Shown here one piece after another: positions 1 to 9,100 of a DNA stretch of 59,625 nucleotides. How positions within the stretch are numbered: position 1 is the first letter of the stretch; each line of letters opens with the position of its first letter. A program made the position numbers and the translations under genes. Below the pieces are notes generated by a model, which was not told where the DNA came from, ran no database searches, and was given only the letters and a program-made list of their open reading frames with translations. This DNA is from Desulfoarculaceae bacterium. Its GTDB lineage: Bacteria > Desulfobacterota > Desulfobulbia > Desulfobulbales > Desulfocapsaceae. The DNA lies in the NCBI GenBank assembly GCA_019429465.1, contig JAHYIV010000016.1:1-59625 (forward strand), read 5' to 3'.

Positions 1-125
1 TTGCTGCAAATTATCTCGTCACTGCGGCGTACTCAAGTACGCCTCATTCCTCGAAATTTGCGCGCCTCGCATTTGACGCTTTTTACTTAGCCATCCCAGA
101 AATTGAGTTTTTACGAAACCATCAA
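1..125. repeat. Intergenic hairpin-rich sequence at window edge, probable dispersed repeat
   Basis: No coding sequence is supported here. The stretch contains a short inverted repeat (GGCGTACT / AGTACGCC around positions 27-43) flanked by GCG-rich blocks. Its organisation, a small palindrome inside a larger set of GCAG/GAGG-type blocks, resembles the element at 2425-2534. It is cut by the window edge, so its full length is unknown. Calling it a dispersed element is an inference from that resemblance. Confidence 0.35.
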
Positions 126-192
126 AGTTGGTCGCTCCGGCATTCCGCAGCCGTCTCTTCGATCGACTTTCTTATAAAGGTGAAAGCACGGT

Positions 193-1074
193 CTATTCGG
201 CAAATACCAGGGTGAGCTGGACAAAATCCTCAAGAGTCAGGTCTTCGGCTCTCGCCGTTGGCGCAATGCCTGCCCTGCTGATGGCAGCTTCCGTCCGTTG
301 TTTGATCACCGCTTTTTCCTGTTCCGCGGCCAGGGGCAGAAGCTTGGCGCTGCTCAGGGTGTTGAGCAGGGTCTTGCGCCGCTGGCTGAAGGCGCCGCGG
401 ACGACACGATGCAGCAGCAGTCGGTCGTATGGAGGAAGGGCCTTGATTCTGTCAGCCTGCAGGTCAAAATCAATTCGGACCACTACCGAGTCTATTTTGG
501 GACGGGGATGAAATTCCGCCGGCTTCAGGGTCAGTAATCGGGTAACCGTGGCGCAGGCGGCCAGCAGCACCGTCGGCACCCCGTATTGCTTGGTGCCGGG
601 CTGGGCGGTCAGCCGGTCAGCGACTTCCTTCTGCAGCATGATGGTGGCCCAGGCCATCTTTTCCTTATTCTCAATCAGTTTGAACAGAAAAGGATTGGAG
701 ATGGAGTAGGGCAGGTTGGCCAGGATCTTGATCGGCCCCTGGCACAGCTCGGAGAGGACGTTGAAATCAGCCTTCAGTACATCCTGGTGGATCAGGGTAA
801 CATTTTCGGGCAGGTCTTCTTCTTCCTGATGCAATCTGATAATGCCGCTGTCGATTTCCAGGCCGATAACCTGTCTGGCGGCGCGGGCCAGTGGCCTGGT
901 GAGGGCACCCAGGCCGACACCTACCTCCATGATGATGTCATCGCTGGTGATCCTGCCGGCATGGACTATGGCTTCAGCTGTCCTCTCATGGACCAGGAAA
1001 TTCTGGCCGAATCGTTTTTTGGGGGTCAGTTGATGCTTCTCAAGAGATGCTCTGGTGTTATGGGCTGCGGTCAT
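193..1074 (-). CDS. rsmA: 16S rRNA (adenine(1518)-N6/adenine(1519)-N6)-dimethyltransferase RsmA/KsgA
   Basis: RsmA dimethylates two adjacent adenosines in the 3'-terminal hairpin of 16S rRNA late in small-subunit assembly, using S-adenosylmethionine. The 293-residue product has the family length. Visible motifs are GQNFL at residues 23-27, the SAM-binding EVGVGLGALT near residue 50, and the catalytic NLPYS motif near residue 120. The acidic end of the second strand (GLEID) follows the SAM loop as expected. The start has family-typical sequence just before the GQNFL motif. It lies 18 bases downstream of the phosphoesterase gene on the same strand and probably shares its transcript. Nothing is missing. 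Confidence 0.97.
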   Translation of the reverse strand: MTAAHNTRASLEKHQLTPKKRFGQNFLVHERTAEAIVHAGRITSDDIIMEVGVGLGALTRPLARAARQVIGLEIDSGIIRLHQEEEDLPENVTLIHQDVLKADFNVLSELCQGPIKILANLPYSISNPFLFKLIENKEKMAWATIMLQKEVADRLTAQPGTKQYGVPTVLLAACATVTRLLTLKPAEFHPRPKIDSVVVRIDFDLQADRIKALPPYDRLLLHRVVRGAFSQRRKTLLNTLSSAKLLPLAAEQEKAVIKQRTEAAISRAGIAPTARAEDLTLEDFVQLTLVFAE

Positions 1075-1092
1075 TGACTTACCATGGTCAGA

Positions 1093-1809
1093 TTAATTTA
1101 ATTTTCGCCCCTGGCGAAACATAGCACTATATATTGCCGGCAGCTGGAGTTGTTGCAAGGCCGTCACTACCTCTTCCACCGGGTAAGGGATGCGGTGGTG
1201 AGCGATGCGGATATCGTCTCCTGAGATGGTCAGGGTGGCGCAGCTGGCCGCTGGATTGCCATCAAACATCCTGCCGGCACTTCCCGGATTGATGAAGTGG
1301 GTCGCATCAATATGTTTATGATAGGGCGAATGGGAATGGCCGGTGACAACGATCCGGCAGTTGGTCAGCTGGCTGAGCTCCTGAAAACGACTGTCCGGGG
1401 TTTGAGCAAAGAGCAGCTCCCTGGGGTGGTCCGGGCTGCCATGAAAGAGGCCGATGGTCAAACCTTCAAACTCCAGTATCTGTGAGTCTGCAAGAGAGAG
1501 CAGGTACTCTTTGCTCGCATCGGTCAAGGCCTTGACCGTTGACCGGTACATGGCCCGTTTTTCTTCATCATGGGGCTTTTTGAAGTTCTTTCCCTGGAGC
1601 AGGGTGATGACCTTATGGTCGGTATTTCCAAGGATGGAATAGGCCTTTCTGCTTTGCAGCCACTGTAATGTTTCGTTGGGGAAAGGGGCGTAAACCGTTG
1701 AGTCTCCGCAGTTGCAGATGGCGTCAAAGGGGTTGTCGGCAAAGAAACGGTCAATGGCCATCAGGGCTGGAATGTTTCCATGGATATCTGAGAGAAGAAG
1801 GATTCGCAT
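1093..1809 (-). CDS. YfcE/MJ0936-family metallophosphoesterase
   Basis: This is a 238-residue calcineurin-like phosphoesterase of the YfcE/MJ0936 family. These are small cytosolic enzymes with two metal ions that cleave phosphodiesters; their physiological substrates are mostly unknown. The metal-ligand motifs appear in order: SDIHGN near residue 7, CGDS near residue 35, GNTDH near residue 60, a single His in FHGSPDH, and the closing GHSHSP with NPGS behind it. It is longer than E. coli YfcE (184 residues); the extra length lies between the GNTDH and FHGS motifs and at the C-terminus. It sits directly upstream of rsmA on the same strand. The family is certain, the substrate is not. Confidence 0.88.
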   Translation of the reverse strand: MRILLLSDIHGNIPALMAIDRFFADNPFDAICNCGDSTVYAPFPNETLQWLQSRKAYSILGNTDHKVITLLQGKNFKKPHDEEKRAMYRSTVKALTDASKEYLLSLADSQILEFEGLTIGLFHGSPDHPRELLFAQTPDSRFQELSQLTNCRIVVTGHSHSPYHKHIDATHFINPGSAGRMFDGNPAASCATLTISGDDIRIAHHRIPYPVEEVVTALQQLQLPAIYSAMFRQGRKLN

Positions 1810-2424
1810 AACAGGTGGTCATTAGAGGTGGACAGAAGGCAGCTTCAGATGGACAGTTGTAAGGGTGTCTTGAAAAAATCTTGTTTTCGGTTAAGTTTAC
1901 GGCCTACTGGAAATTTTACCGCAGCCAGGAAGCTGGTATGTCGTTAATAAAATCTTGAGAACAGCGCTGAAATCAAGCGGAAGGAATTCTTTTTAAGCCA
2001 TTTTAAACTGTCAATACTACACTTGAATTAGGAAATTGGAAACCTCTTTATTGTTAAGGATAGTGAACGAGTAAGGGCTCCGGGTCTGAAACAGGAGTTT
2101 GGTCGGCATGAAAGAGTGCTGTGGCAGTTGAGTGGCAAGATAAAAACGGATTCTTCCGGAAGAGAGTGGCTTGAACCCCGGCGAGGAGGTGTGCCGTGAT
2201 ACTGAGGAGGAAAAAGGAGATCGTTAATTGTCTTGAAATGTTTTATGATAAAAAAAGATGTCATTTGTCTGCGGATAGTATCCTCCTGAAGAACTTCAGG
2301 CTATGAGGCCGTTGAAAAAATAGCTGTGCAAACTATCCATCTTTGTTTGACAAACTCGGGTGAACTACTTTGAAATATTGTAACTATCCAGCTTAATGTC
2401 GGGAAAATGCCAAAACACATGTCA
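1810..2424. other. Intergenic region without recognisable gene
   Basis: About 600 bases lie between the start of the phosphoesterase gene and the repeat in front of mdh. The only open frame of any length (2028-2264, minus) has a composition rich in Ser, Pro and Arg with no recognisable motif, and was not accepted. The stretch should contain the promoter of the leftward phosphoesterase-rsmA unit, but no promoter could be assigned confidently. No tRNA or known riboswitch was seen. Confidence 0.4.
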
Positions 2425-2534
2425 CGTAACTTTTCAGCAGCGCCTCATATGCGAGAAAGAGGCCTGCGAAGTGTACTGATTCGTACATAAGCAGGCCGAT
2501 GACGAAGCAGATGAGGTGATGCTGGAAAGTTACG
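2425..2534. repeat. Hairpin element upstream of mdh
   Basis: Outer arms GTAACTTTTCAGCA (from 2426) and TGCTGGAAAGTTAC (to 2533) form an imperfect inverted repeat of about 14 bases. Nested inside are GCCTCAT / ATGAGG and GGCCTGC / GCAGGCC arms with a small GTAC-containing loop. The right arm includes an ATG at 2516 that could be mistaken for the mdh start. The nested palindromes suggest a mobile or regulatory hairpin element. Confidence 0.5.
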
Positions 2535-2560
2535 AAATATTAACCAATAAGGAAGGAAAA

Positions 2561-3487
2561 ATGAGAAAGAAGATTACCATTATCGGGGCAGGGAATGTAG
2601 GGGCAACGGCAGCGCACTGGGCCGCGGCGAAGAATCTTGGTGATGTGGTGCTCCTTGATGTGGTGGAAGGTATCCCTCAGGGGAAGGCCCTGGATCTGTC
2701 GCAGTGCGGGCCGGTCGAAGGGTTTAATTTTTCAGTAACGGGGAGCAATGATTACCAGGATACGGCGAACTCCGATGTGGTGATCATTGCCGCGGGAATT
2801 GCCCGCAAGCCCGGGATGTCCCGTGACGATCTGCTGGCCATCAATGTCTCCATTGTCAAGGCCTGTGCTGAAGAGGCGGTCAAACATTCACCGGAGTGCG
2901 TGTTGATAGTGGTCACCAATCCCATTGATGCCATGGTTCATACCGCCTTCAAGGTGACGGGTCATCCTAAAGAGAAGGTGATCGGCATGGCCGGAGTGCT
3001 TGACTCCGCGCGCTATCGCACCTTTCTTGCTACCGCTATCGGGGTTGCGCCCCGGGATGTGAATGCCTTGGTCATGGGGATCCACGGCGATAATATGATA
3101 CCTCTTGTCCGTTTGGCCAATGTCGGAGGCGTTCCCGTCACTGATCTCCTCTCCGCCGATGAGATTGTCCGGATCGTTGATCGTACCCAGAAGGGTGGAA
3201 TGGAGATTGTCGAGCACCTGAAAACAGGTTCGGCTTTCTATACCCCCGGTCTGGCAGCAGTGGAGATGGCCGAGGCCGTGCTCACTGACTCAAAACGGGT
3301 GCTGCCTTGCGCGGCCTATCTGGAAGGTGAGTTCGGCATTAGCGGCTATTTCCTCGGGGTGCCGGTGGTGATTGGCGCCGGCGGTGTGGAGCGAATCCTT
3401 GAGTTTGAGCTGACCAGTGAAGAAAAGGCGGCCATGGCCCTGTCGGTGGCAGTGGTCCAGAAACAGATGGAAGCAACTGGGGTTTAG
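2561..3487 (+). CDS. mdh: Malate dehydrogenase (NAD, LDH-like type)
   Basis: The enzyme interconverts malate and oxaloacetate with NAD in the TCA cycle. The 308-residue product has the Rossmann motif GAGNVG at residues 8-13 and an Asp in LLDVVEG at the end of strand 2, which favours NAD over NADP. The substrate loop is ARKPGMSRDDLL with two arginines, followed by VTNPIDA, the DSARYR Asp-Arg pair and the catalytic His in GIHGDNM. This is the tetrameric LDH-like class. The start at 2561 was chosen because GGAAGG lies just upstream and MRKKITIIGAGNVG is the normal family beginning; the longer frame from 2516 begins inside a hairpin repeat. Confidence 0.96.
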   Translation: MRKKITIIGAGNVGATAAHWAAAKNLGDVVLLDVVEGIPQGKALDLSQCGPVEGFNFSVTGSNDYQDTANSDVVIIAAGIARKPGMSRDDLLAINVSIVKACAEEAVKHSPECVLIVVTNPIDAMVHTAFKVTGHPKEKVIGMAGVLDSARYRTFLATAIGVAPRDVNALVMGIHGDNMIPLVRLANVGGVPVTDLLSADEIVRIVDRTQKGGMEIVEHLKTGSAFYTPGLAAVEMAEAVLTDSKRVLPCAAYLEGEFGISGYFLGVPVVIGAGGVERILEFELTSEEKAAMALSVAVVQKQMEATGV

Positions 3488-3566
3488 TGCCTTACAGATT
3501 ATTTTCTTGTTTTTTGCAAGAAAATAATCGGCGAAAGGCACTTGTTCCGTTCATCGGGGTTAGGTG
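3487..3566 (-). repeat. Hairpin repeat family B, copy 1 (after mdh)
   Basis: A long hairpin begins at the last base of the mdh stop codon: GTGCCTT and ATTATTTTCTTG pair with CAAGAAAATAAT and AAGGCAC across a T-rich loop. Beyond it lies CCGTTCATCGGGG. The same segment, in the opposite orientation and including the flanking CCCCGATGAACGG block, recurs at 52058-52133. The position directly after mdh and the strong stem suggest that it also terminates mdh transcription. Confidence 0.7.
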
Positions 3567-3609
3567 CCTTATGCCAAGCAGGCCTGTTTTTGCTTGCTTG
3601 GCATAAGGC
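3566..3609. terminator. Strong hairpin downstream of mdh
   Basis: A perfect 15-base inverted repeat (GCCTTATGCCAAGCA at 3566-3580 with TGCTTGGCATAAGGC at 3595-3609) closes a 14-base T-rich loop. No T-run follows, so this may be a stem-loop or boundary element rather than a classical intrinsic terminator. It covers the first codons of the longest possible frame of the next gene, which argues for a later start of that gene. Confidence 0.5.
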
Positions 3610-3677
3610 CGATACTGCATAAATGGCCGACAGCCTTCCCAACTATTTTACTCCCTTCGATCATGCAAGGAGCAATA

Positions 3678-6044
3678 TTGCAAGCATCTGGTTGCCAGTC
3701 TCCGAAAAACGGGAAACAGGAAGCAAGTCATGATGCCATAAGTAGTTCTCTGGAACAGCTTATGGGCAGACAACTGTCACCGCTCGACCTGCTTCCCCAT
3801 GCTGATCTGCGTGAAAAGCTGGTCGAGCTGGTCCTCTTTGGGGGACCGGCAGGTCTTGATGCTGAGATTACCGCCCAGTTTCAGCATCTGCGGATGGCTA
3901 TTGAGGACAAGGCGGTTGATGGAGTCCGGGTTGTCGTCTTTGGCGGCGGCACCGGGCTCTCCAATCTTATTGGTGGTGACAGTCGTAGTGCCACCTGGGC
4001 CCGGAAGCCTTTTGTCGGCCTCAAAGAGCTCTTTCCCCATACCTGCGCTATTGTTTGTGTGACGGATGATGGCGGTTCCACTGGTGAACTGCAGAAGGAC
4101 CTGCCCCTGATAGCCCTTGGTGATCTCCGCCACGTTATGCTCTCCTCCATCCAGTCGGGCAGGCTCCAGGCTCTCTATGGCCTGATCCCGGCCCAGATCA
4201 TGGAAGTAGCCTCGGCGCTGTCGTCTCTTTTTAACTATCGGTTCAGGCAAAGACCTGACTCCGCTACCTCGCTTGTGACCCAGGCAGGTGTTGATCTTGG
4301 CTGCCTGCCGGCGCCGATGAGAGAGGCCTTGGCAGGTTTTATTGATCTTCTCTTTGTTGATCCGCGTCTTAAACCCACGCTTTCCAGGCCGCAGTGTCTG
4401 GGAAATCTCATCCTCGCTGCTGCCATTTATGCCGAGATCCCGCCGGCAATTACCAATGAGCAGATCGTAGCTGATCATGATCTGCTGCTGGCCCCTTTGA
4501 GCCATGGTCTGGGCGCTCTGGCCACACTCCTTGGCGCCGCGGAACAGGCAGTGCTGCCATGCACTTCCACCCAGGCCCAGTTGAGCGTGCTCTACAGTAA
4601 CGGGGTGCAGGTTACAGGTGAGTATAAATCAGGACATGCCCAGCGCGGCTATCCGGTAGAACGCGTTTTCGTCGAATTCTGCGAAAGACCGCAGGTGGGT
4701 CCTGATGTCTTGGATGCTGTCTCTCGGGCGGATATCCTGGTCATGGCGCCGGGCAGTCTCTACAGTTCGCTGATCCCCATCTTTCAGGTTCCAGGCCTTG
4801 CCCGGGCGGTGCGTGATAACCGCCGGGCATTAAAGATCCTGGTCTCCAATCTCTGGGTGCAGGCTGGTGAGACGGATCGGAGTATGGGGGATGCCGAGCG
4901 CAAGTTCCATGTCTCTGATCTGCTCAGGGCCTATGAACGCAATATCCCCGGAGGGACAAGAGGCCTCTTTGATCAGGTGCTCTGTCTGTCGCTCAAGGAT
5001 GTGCCCGCCTCCGTGCTCCAGAACTATGCGGTGGAGGGAAAGGTGCCCATCTATCTTGATCGGGCCAAGGTCAGGGCTCAGGGATTTATTCCCATCGAGT
5101 GTGGTATTTTTTCCAGGACGGCTCTGGTCGAACATGGGTTTATTCAACATGGACCTGTTCATCTGGCCAAGGTCATTCAGACCTTATGGGCCGTTTTTGA
5201 CCAATCCAGGACATCCTTGCCAGGAAGTGAGCAAAATCTTGCCGGTGATGACGCCCCGGTGGATGAACCGGCATGGCATGCCAGGAATTCCAGGAAAAGG
5301 GCCGTCCGTCCTGCAAGCCGTTACCGGCAGATAGAAGAGCGACTGCGGGGTCTCTCCATCGGTGACTTCGGGTGTCGACCGGCTCAGGATTTGACTGACA
5401 CAATCAGGCGCATGGTCAGAGATATCCTCTGGCGTCACCCTGATATCCCCCTTGCCCATCTTGACTATCTGGCCGGGGTTGTCTGTGTTGAGCAGGAGTT
5501 GTGGCTCCGTAGTCAGAGGTGGGACAGCATTTTTTCCTTTTACGATCCCGAGGATGGTCTGATCAAGATCAGGCAGGACCAGCTGGAGCAGGAGCAGACC
5601 TTTGAAGTGGCTTTTCTGGTGGCACTCGGTCAATCTCTGCTCGGGAATTATGCCTGCCACAAGGAGATGAACCCCCTGCAGATCGACAACGTTCTTCTTG
5701 GCAAGGTGTATCATCTGTATCTGCTGCCACCGGAGTTGCGCAACTGCTGGTTCAGCGATCAGCAGCTGCACCGCTACCTGGAGCTTTCCCGCATGCGACC
5801 TGTGGGAGATGACCCCATCCATTTTACCAGACTGATCAATGGCGATGAGGGGTTTACTCCCCCGGGGATGCTCATGGGGCTCAACTATGCCTGGTATCTG
5901 GATAACCGTTTTGCCAGCCATGTGGAGTATAAAATGGCGGTGATGAAGATTGCCCCTGCCAGCCTGATTCCTGAACAGGTCAAGATGCTGGGCCGCCGGC
6001 AAGGGCTGGTAAGATTTTTTCGAGAGGTGGTTTTTCGTAAGTAA
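3678..6044 (+). CDS. CofD/YvcK-like (UPF0052) protein with long C-terminal extension
   Basis: The N-terminal half is a CofD/YvcK (UPF0052) domain: GGGTGLSNL binds the nucleotide-sugar phosphate, followed by VTDDGGSTGEL, a GDLRHV motif, APGSLYSS and SNLWVQAGET. YvcK proteins bind UDP-sugars and affect carbon flow and cell shape; CofD is a transferase of F420 synthesis. The product is about 790 residues, against about 320 for YvcK. The last 250 residues form an unrecognised domain with conserved-looking Trp and aromatic residues. The frame is open from 3564, but that start lies inside a hairpin. AAGGAG at 3667-3672 is correctly spaced for TTG at 3678; ATG at 3663 is the alternative. Confidence 0.72.
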   Translation: MQASGCQSPKNGKQEASHDAISSSLEQLMGRQLSPLDLLPHADLREKLVELVLFGGPAGLDAEITAQFQHLRMAIEDKAVDGVRVVVFGGGTGLSNLIGGDSRSATWARKPFVGLKELFPHTCAIVCVTDDGGSTGELQKDLPLIALGDLRHVMLSSIQSGRLQALYGLIPAQIMEVASALSSLFNYRFRQRPDSATSLVTQAGVDLGCLPAPMREALAGFIDLLFVDPRLKPTLSRPQCLGNLILAAAIYAEIPPAITNEQIVADHDLLLAPLSHGLGALATLLGAAEQAVLPCTSTQAQLSVLYSNGVQVTGEYKSGHAQRGYPVERVFVEFCERPQVGPDVLDAVSRADILVMAPGSLYSSLIPIFQVPGLARAVRDNRRALKILVSNLWVQAGETDRSMGDAERKFHVSDLLRAYERNIPGGTRGLFDQVLCLSLKDVPASVLQNYAVEGKVPIYLDRAKVRAQGFIPIECGIFSRTALVEHGFIQHGPVHLAKVIQTLWAVFDQSRTSLPGSEQNLAGDDAPVDEPAWHARNSRKRAVRPASRYRQIEERLRGLSIGDFGCRPAQDLTDTIRRMVRDILWRHPDIPLAHLDYLAGVVCVEQELWLRSQRWDSIFSFYDPEDGLIKIRQDQLEQEQTFEVAFLVALGQSLLGNYACHKEMNPLQIDNVLLGKVYHLYLLPPELRNCWFSDQQLHRYLELSRMRPVGDDPIHFTRLINGDEGFTPPGMLMGLNYAWYLDNRFASHVEYKMAVMKIAPASLIPEQVKMLGRRQGLVRFFREVVFRK

Positions 6045-6139
6045 ACTGTTGGCATGAAATAACTGCTTAAACAGCAAGAACGGCGTCAGAAGTCGTTATG
6101 AAACAGCGACGAATCCATGGACCATTTTATTGCCACCCC

Positions 6140-9100
6140 TCAGTAATATCTTTCAACTTCCTGCCACTGCTGGTCAAGTTTCTTGGATGACATCTGGGTC
6201 CCGTCCTGGATCTCCGGGGCAAACAGGGTAATTCTGAACCGGCTGATCATCTCCTCGTATTTTTTCAGTTCATGCAGGCACTCGCTTGCCAGATCCTTTT
6301 CTTTTTTGCGCAGGGTTTGCAGATTGTAGAGGTGGGGTTTGAGCTGGCCGGCCTTGAGTTCATCCTTTGCCGGGTCAACATAGGCCCGTTCGATCCGGAT
6401 CATCAGGGCCTTCATCTCTTTGTCGCACCTCTGGATCTCTATCAGCGTTTTGGTCTCCAGGAAGTTCAGGGGCAGGATCTCCTCCAGCAGCTGTTTATAA
6501 TCAGCATAGCGTTCAGGGGCGTAGGAACGGGTTTTTCGGGCCAGATCAGCGAAGCGCTGGATGTGGGCCGTGACCGCCCTCCGTTGCCTGAGCGTGGCCA
6601 TGATGGTGTCACAGATTATTCTGCCGGCAGCATAAAAATCCTGGTTTTTGACCCTGGCCACAGTCGCCATGAATGCTTCGCGGCCAGGAACGGGGTCGGC
6701 GAGAGTGTTGAAAAGCGAAGCAACGATAAAGGAGAGGATAGCCTGTGCCACTTTAGGTCGTTCCCCAAGTCCATGGGTGAGCCAGGAGGATGAAGGCCCG
6801 GACAGGCTGGTGGCGCAGTATTTCTTCAAGGACTTGTACTGTTCCGCCACCTGGAGCTGATAGAGAAAACCAAGGCCTTCACGGTTCTGGAGGGCGGCCT
6901 GAGCCTGGCTGGTCACAAATTCTATCACGACACCGCCACGATCCCTGACCGGCACCAAGGCCGGAAAGAGGGAACCGCACATCTCTTTTTCAGGGCTGAA
7001 TAAGGGCAGCGATGGCGGCAGGCCGGCAAAATCCCAGGTGGTGCAGAACCGCTCTTCCCAGGACTCTTTGATCTTTTGATCCTGAGCGCTGAGCCGGGCC
7101 CTGGAAGCGCTGGTTCCGCCCTGGTGACGTCCTTCCCGCAGTCGGGCCAGGGATCTGCCCACAGCCACTTCCTTGCCGGACTGGTCAAAGAGGAGAAAAC
7201 GCATGGAAAGGTGGGGTGGCAGTTCGGTCGGCCAGTCACCACGAATGATGGTTCGGCGGAAGGATTTGAGGATGGAGCGTTCCAGCCCCTGAAGAAGCGA
7301 TCCTTTGTACATATCCAGATCGTCAAGGATCATATCAACAGTGCCACTCAAGGGGATAAGGAATTTACGGATGGCCTTGGGCAGTCCCTTGAGCAGGAGG
7401 GTGATCTTTTCCTTGAGCAGTCCGGGCACCAGCCATTCAAAGAAGGGCTCCTGCAGGGTGTCAATCATATCCAGCGGGATCCGTACTGTGACCCCGTCAT
7501 CTTCGGCCCCTGGCGCAAAGTGATATTCCAGCCTGAACTGCATGGAACCGACAGTAAGCAGGGGCGGGAAATCACTGAGTTCCCGCTCTTCCGGCCGCCG
7601 GTTCAGGATGTCCGTCTCGCTCATTTCGAGCATTTGTTTGTCTTTCTGTCTCTGCAGAAAACGGTTCAGGGTGAAACGGTCATAGACATGAGCCGGGATC
7701 CGTTGTTCATAAAAACCATGCAGGGCCCGGTCGTCGACCACGATATCGCGCTTTCGCAGACGTTCTTCGGTGTCCTGCCACTCCTCCAGCAGCTGCAGGT
7801 TCTTCTTGAGAAAGGGAAAGGGGCCATCGAGCTCACCGCCCATCAGGGCCGACTGGATAAAGATCTGTCGGGCCTCTGCCTGGTTTTTGGGATCGATCCT
7901 TCCGTAGTTGACCTTGCGGCCCGCCACAATGACCAGGCCAAAAAGGGTCACCCTTTCATCGGCAATAACCTGTCCTGATTTTTTATGCCAGCGGGGAGCC
8001 GACCAGGAGCGTTTGCACAAAGCGCCCCCTAAGTGTTCCAGCCATTCCTGCTCGATGGTGGCGACTGTCATGGCGTAGAGCCGGGTGGTCTCCATAAATG
8101 AGGCGGCAATGATCCATTGGCCGCCGCTCGCTTGTCCGTCCCTGGAGCGATTGACACTGGGCCATCCCTGATCTGCGTCCCTGGCTCCCGTGCTATCACT
8201 TCCCTGTCCTGCGCCCTTTTTGGGCGACAGATGCGATCCAGGGAAGATCATGACCTCGCTGCCGCCACCGCCCAGATAGATCCTTTCTTTCTGTTTGACC
8301 GCGATATTGCGCAGGAAGCCGGTACAGAGGGACTGATGGATGGCCGTATAGGAGGCGGGGCTGGTATTGTCGCTGAAGCCGGTGTGTCGCGCCAGGATCC
8401 GGTCAAGCTGTTCGTAGAGATCCAGCCATTCGCGCATCCTCTGGAAGGAAAGGAAGTGGCCGGCACAGAATTTTTTCAGGCGACTCCAGGATCTGGTCTG
8501 ACGCTCGACATCATGGAAAAGATCCCATATCTGGAGCAGGGAGAGGAAGTCGGAATCCGGGTGGAAGAAGTGGCGATGGGCGTGATCAGCTTCCATCGCG
8601 CGGTCAGCAGGTCTGACCCGCGGGTCAGGGATGGCAAGGGCCGCCGCGATGACCTTGACCTCTCTGAGGCAGTTATTCTCCTGGGCGGCGAGGATGATGC
8701 GGGAAATGCAGGGGTCGATGGGCAGGGTGGCCATGATCCGGCCATGGCTGGTCAGCTTGCCTTGGTCATCAATGGCCCCGAGTTCGGTCAGCAGTTTGTA
8801 GCCGTCGCGAATGGTGTTGCTGTGCGGCGGTTCCATAAAGGGGAAGGAATGAGGATCCCCGAGCTTGAAGGCGATCATCTGCAGGATAACCTCGGCCAGG
8901 TTGGCCCGTTTGATTTCCGGGGCGGTGAACTCCTCCCGTCCCAGGTAATCCTCTTCGGAGAACAGGCGGACACAGATGCCGGGGCCGGTCCGTCCGCAGC
9001 GACCCTGGCGCTGGTCGCAGCTGGCCCTTGATATCCTGGTGATGGGCAGGCTGATGGTCTTAGCCCGGACATTGTACTGGGAGATCCTGGCCAGACCCGA

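Noticed and set aside
2028-2264. 78-residue minus-strand frame between the phosphoesterase and mdh
   Set aside because: No motif, biased composition and no convincing ribosome-binding site.
8628-8650. CAGGGATGGCAAGGGCCG in hrpA as a third copy of the repeat core
   Set aside because: Only a short match, and it encodes the normal conserved HrpA segment around AIPDPRVRP, so it is chance similarity.
7076-9031. Long frames on the + strand across hrpA (such as 7076-7978 and 8117-9031)
   Set aside because: Shadows of the hrpA coding frame; no independent motif or ribosome-binding site.
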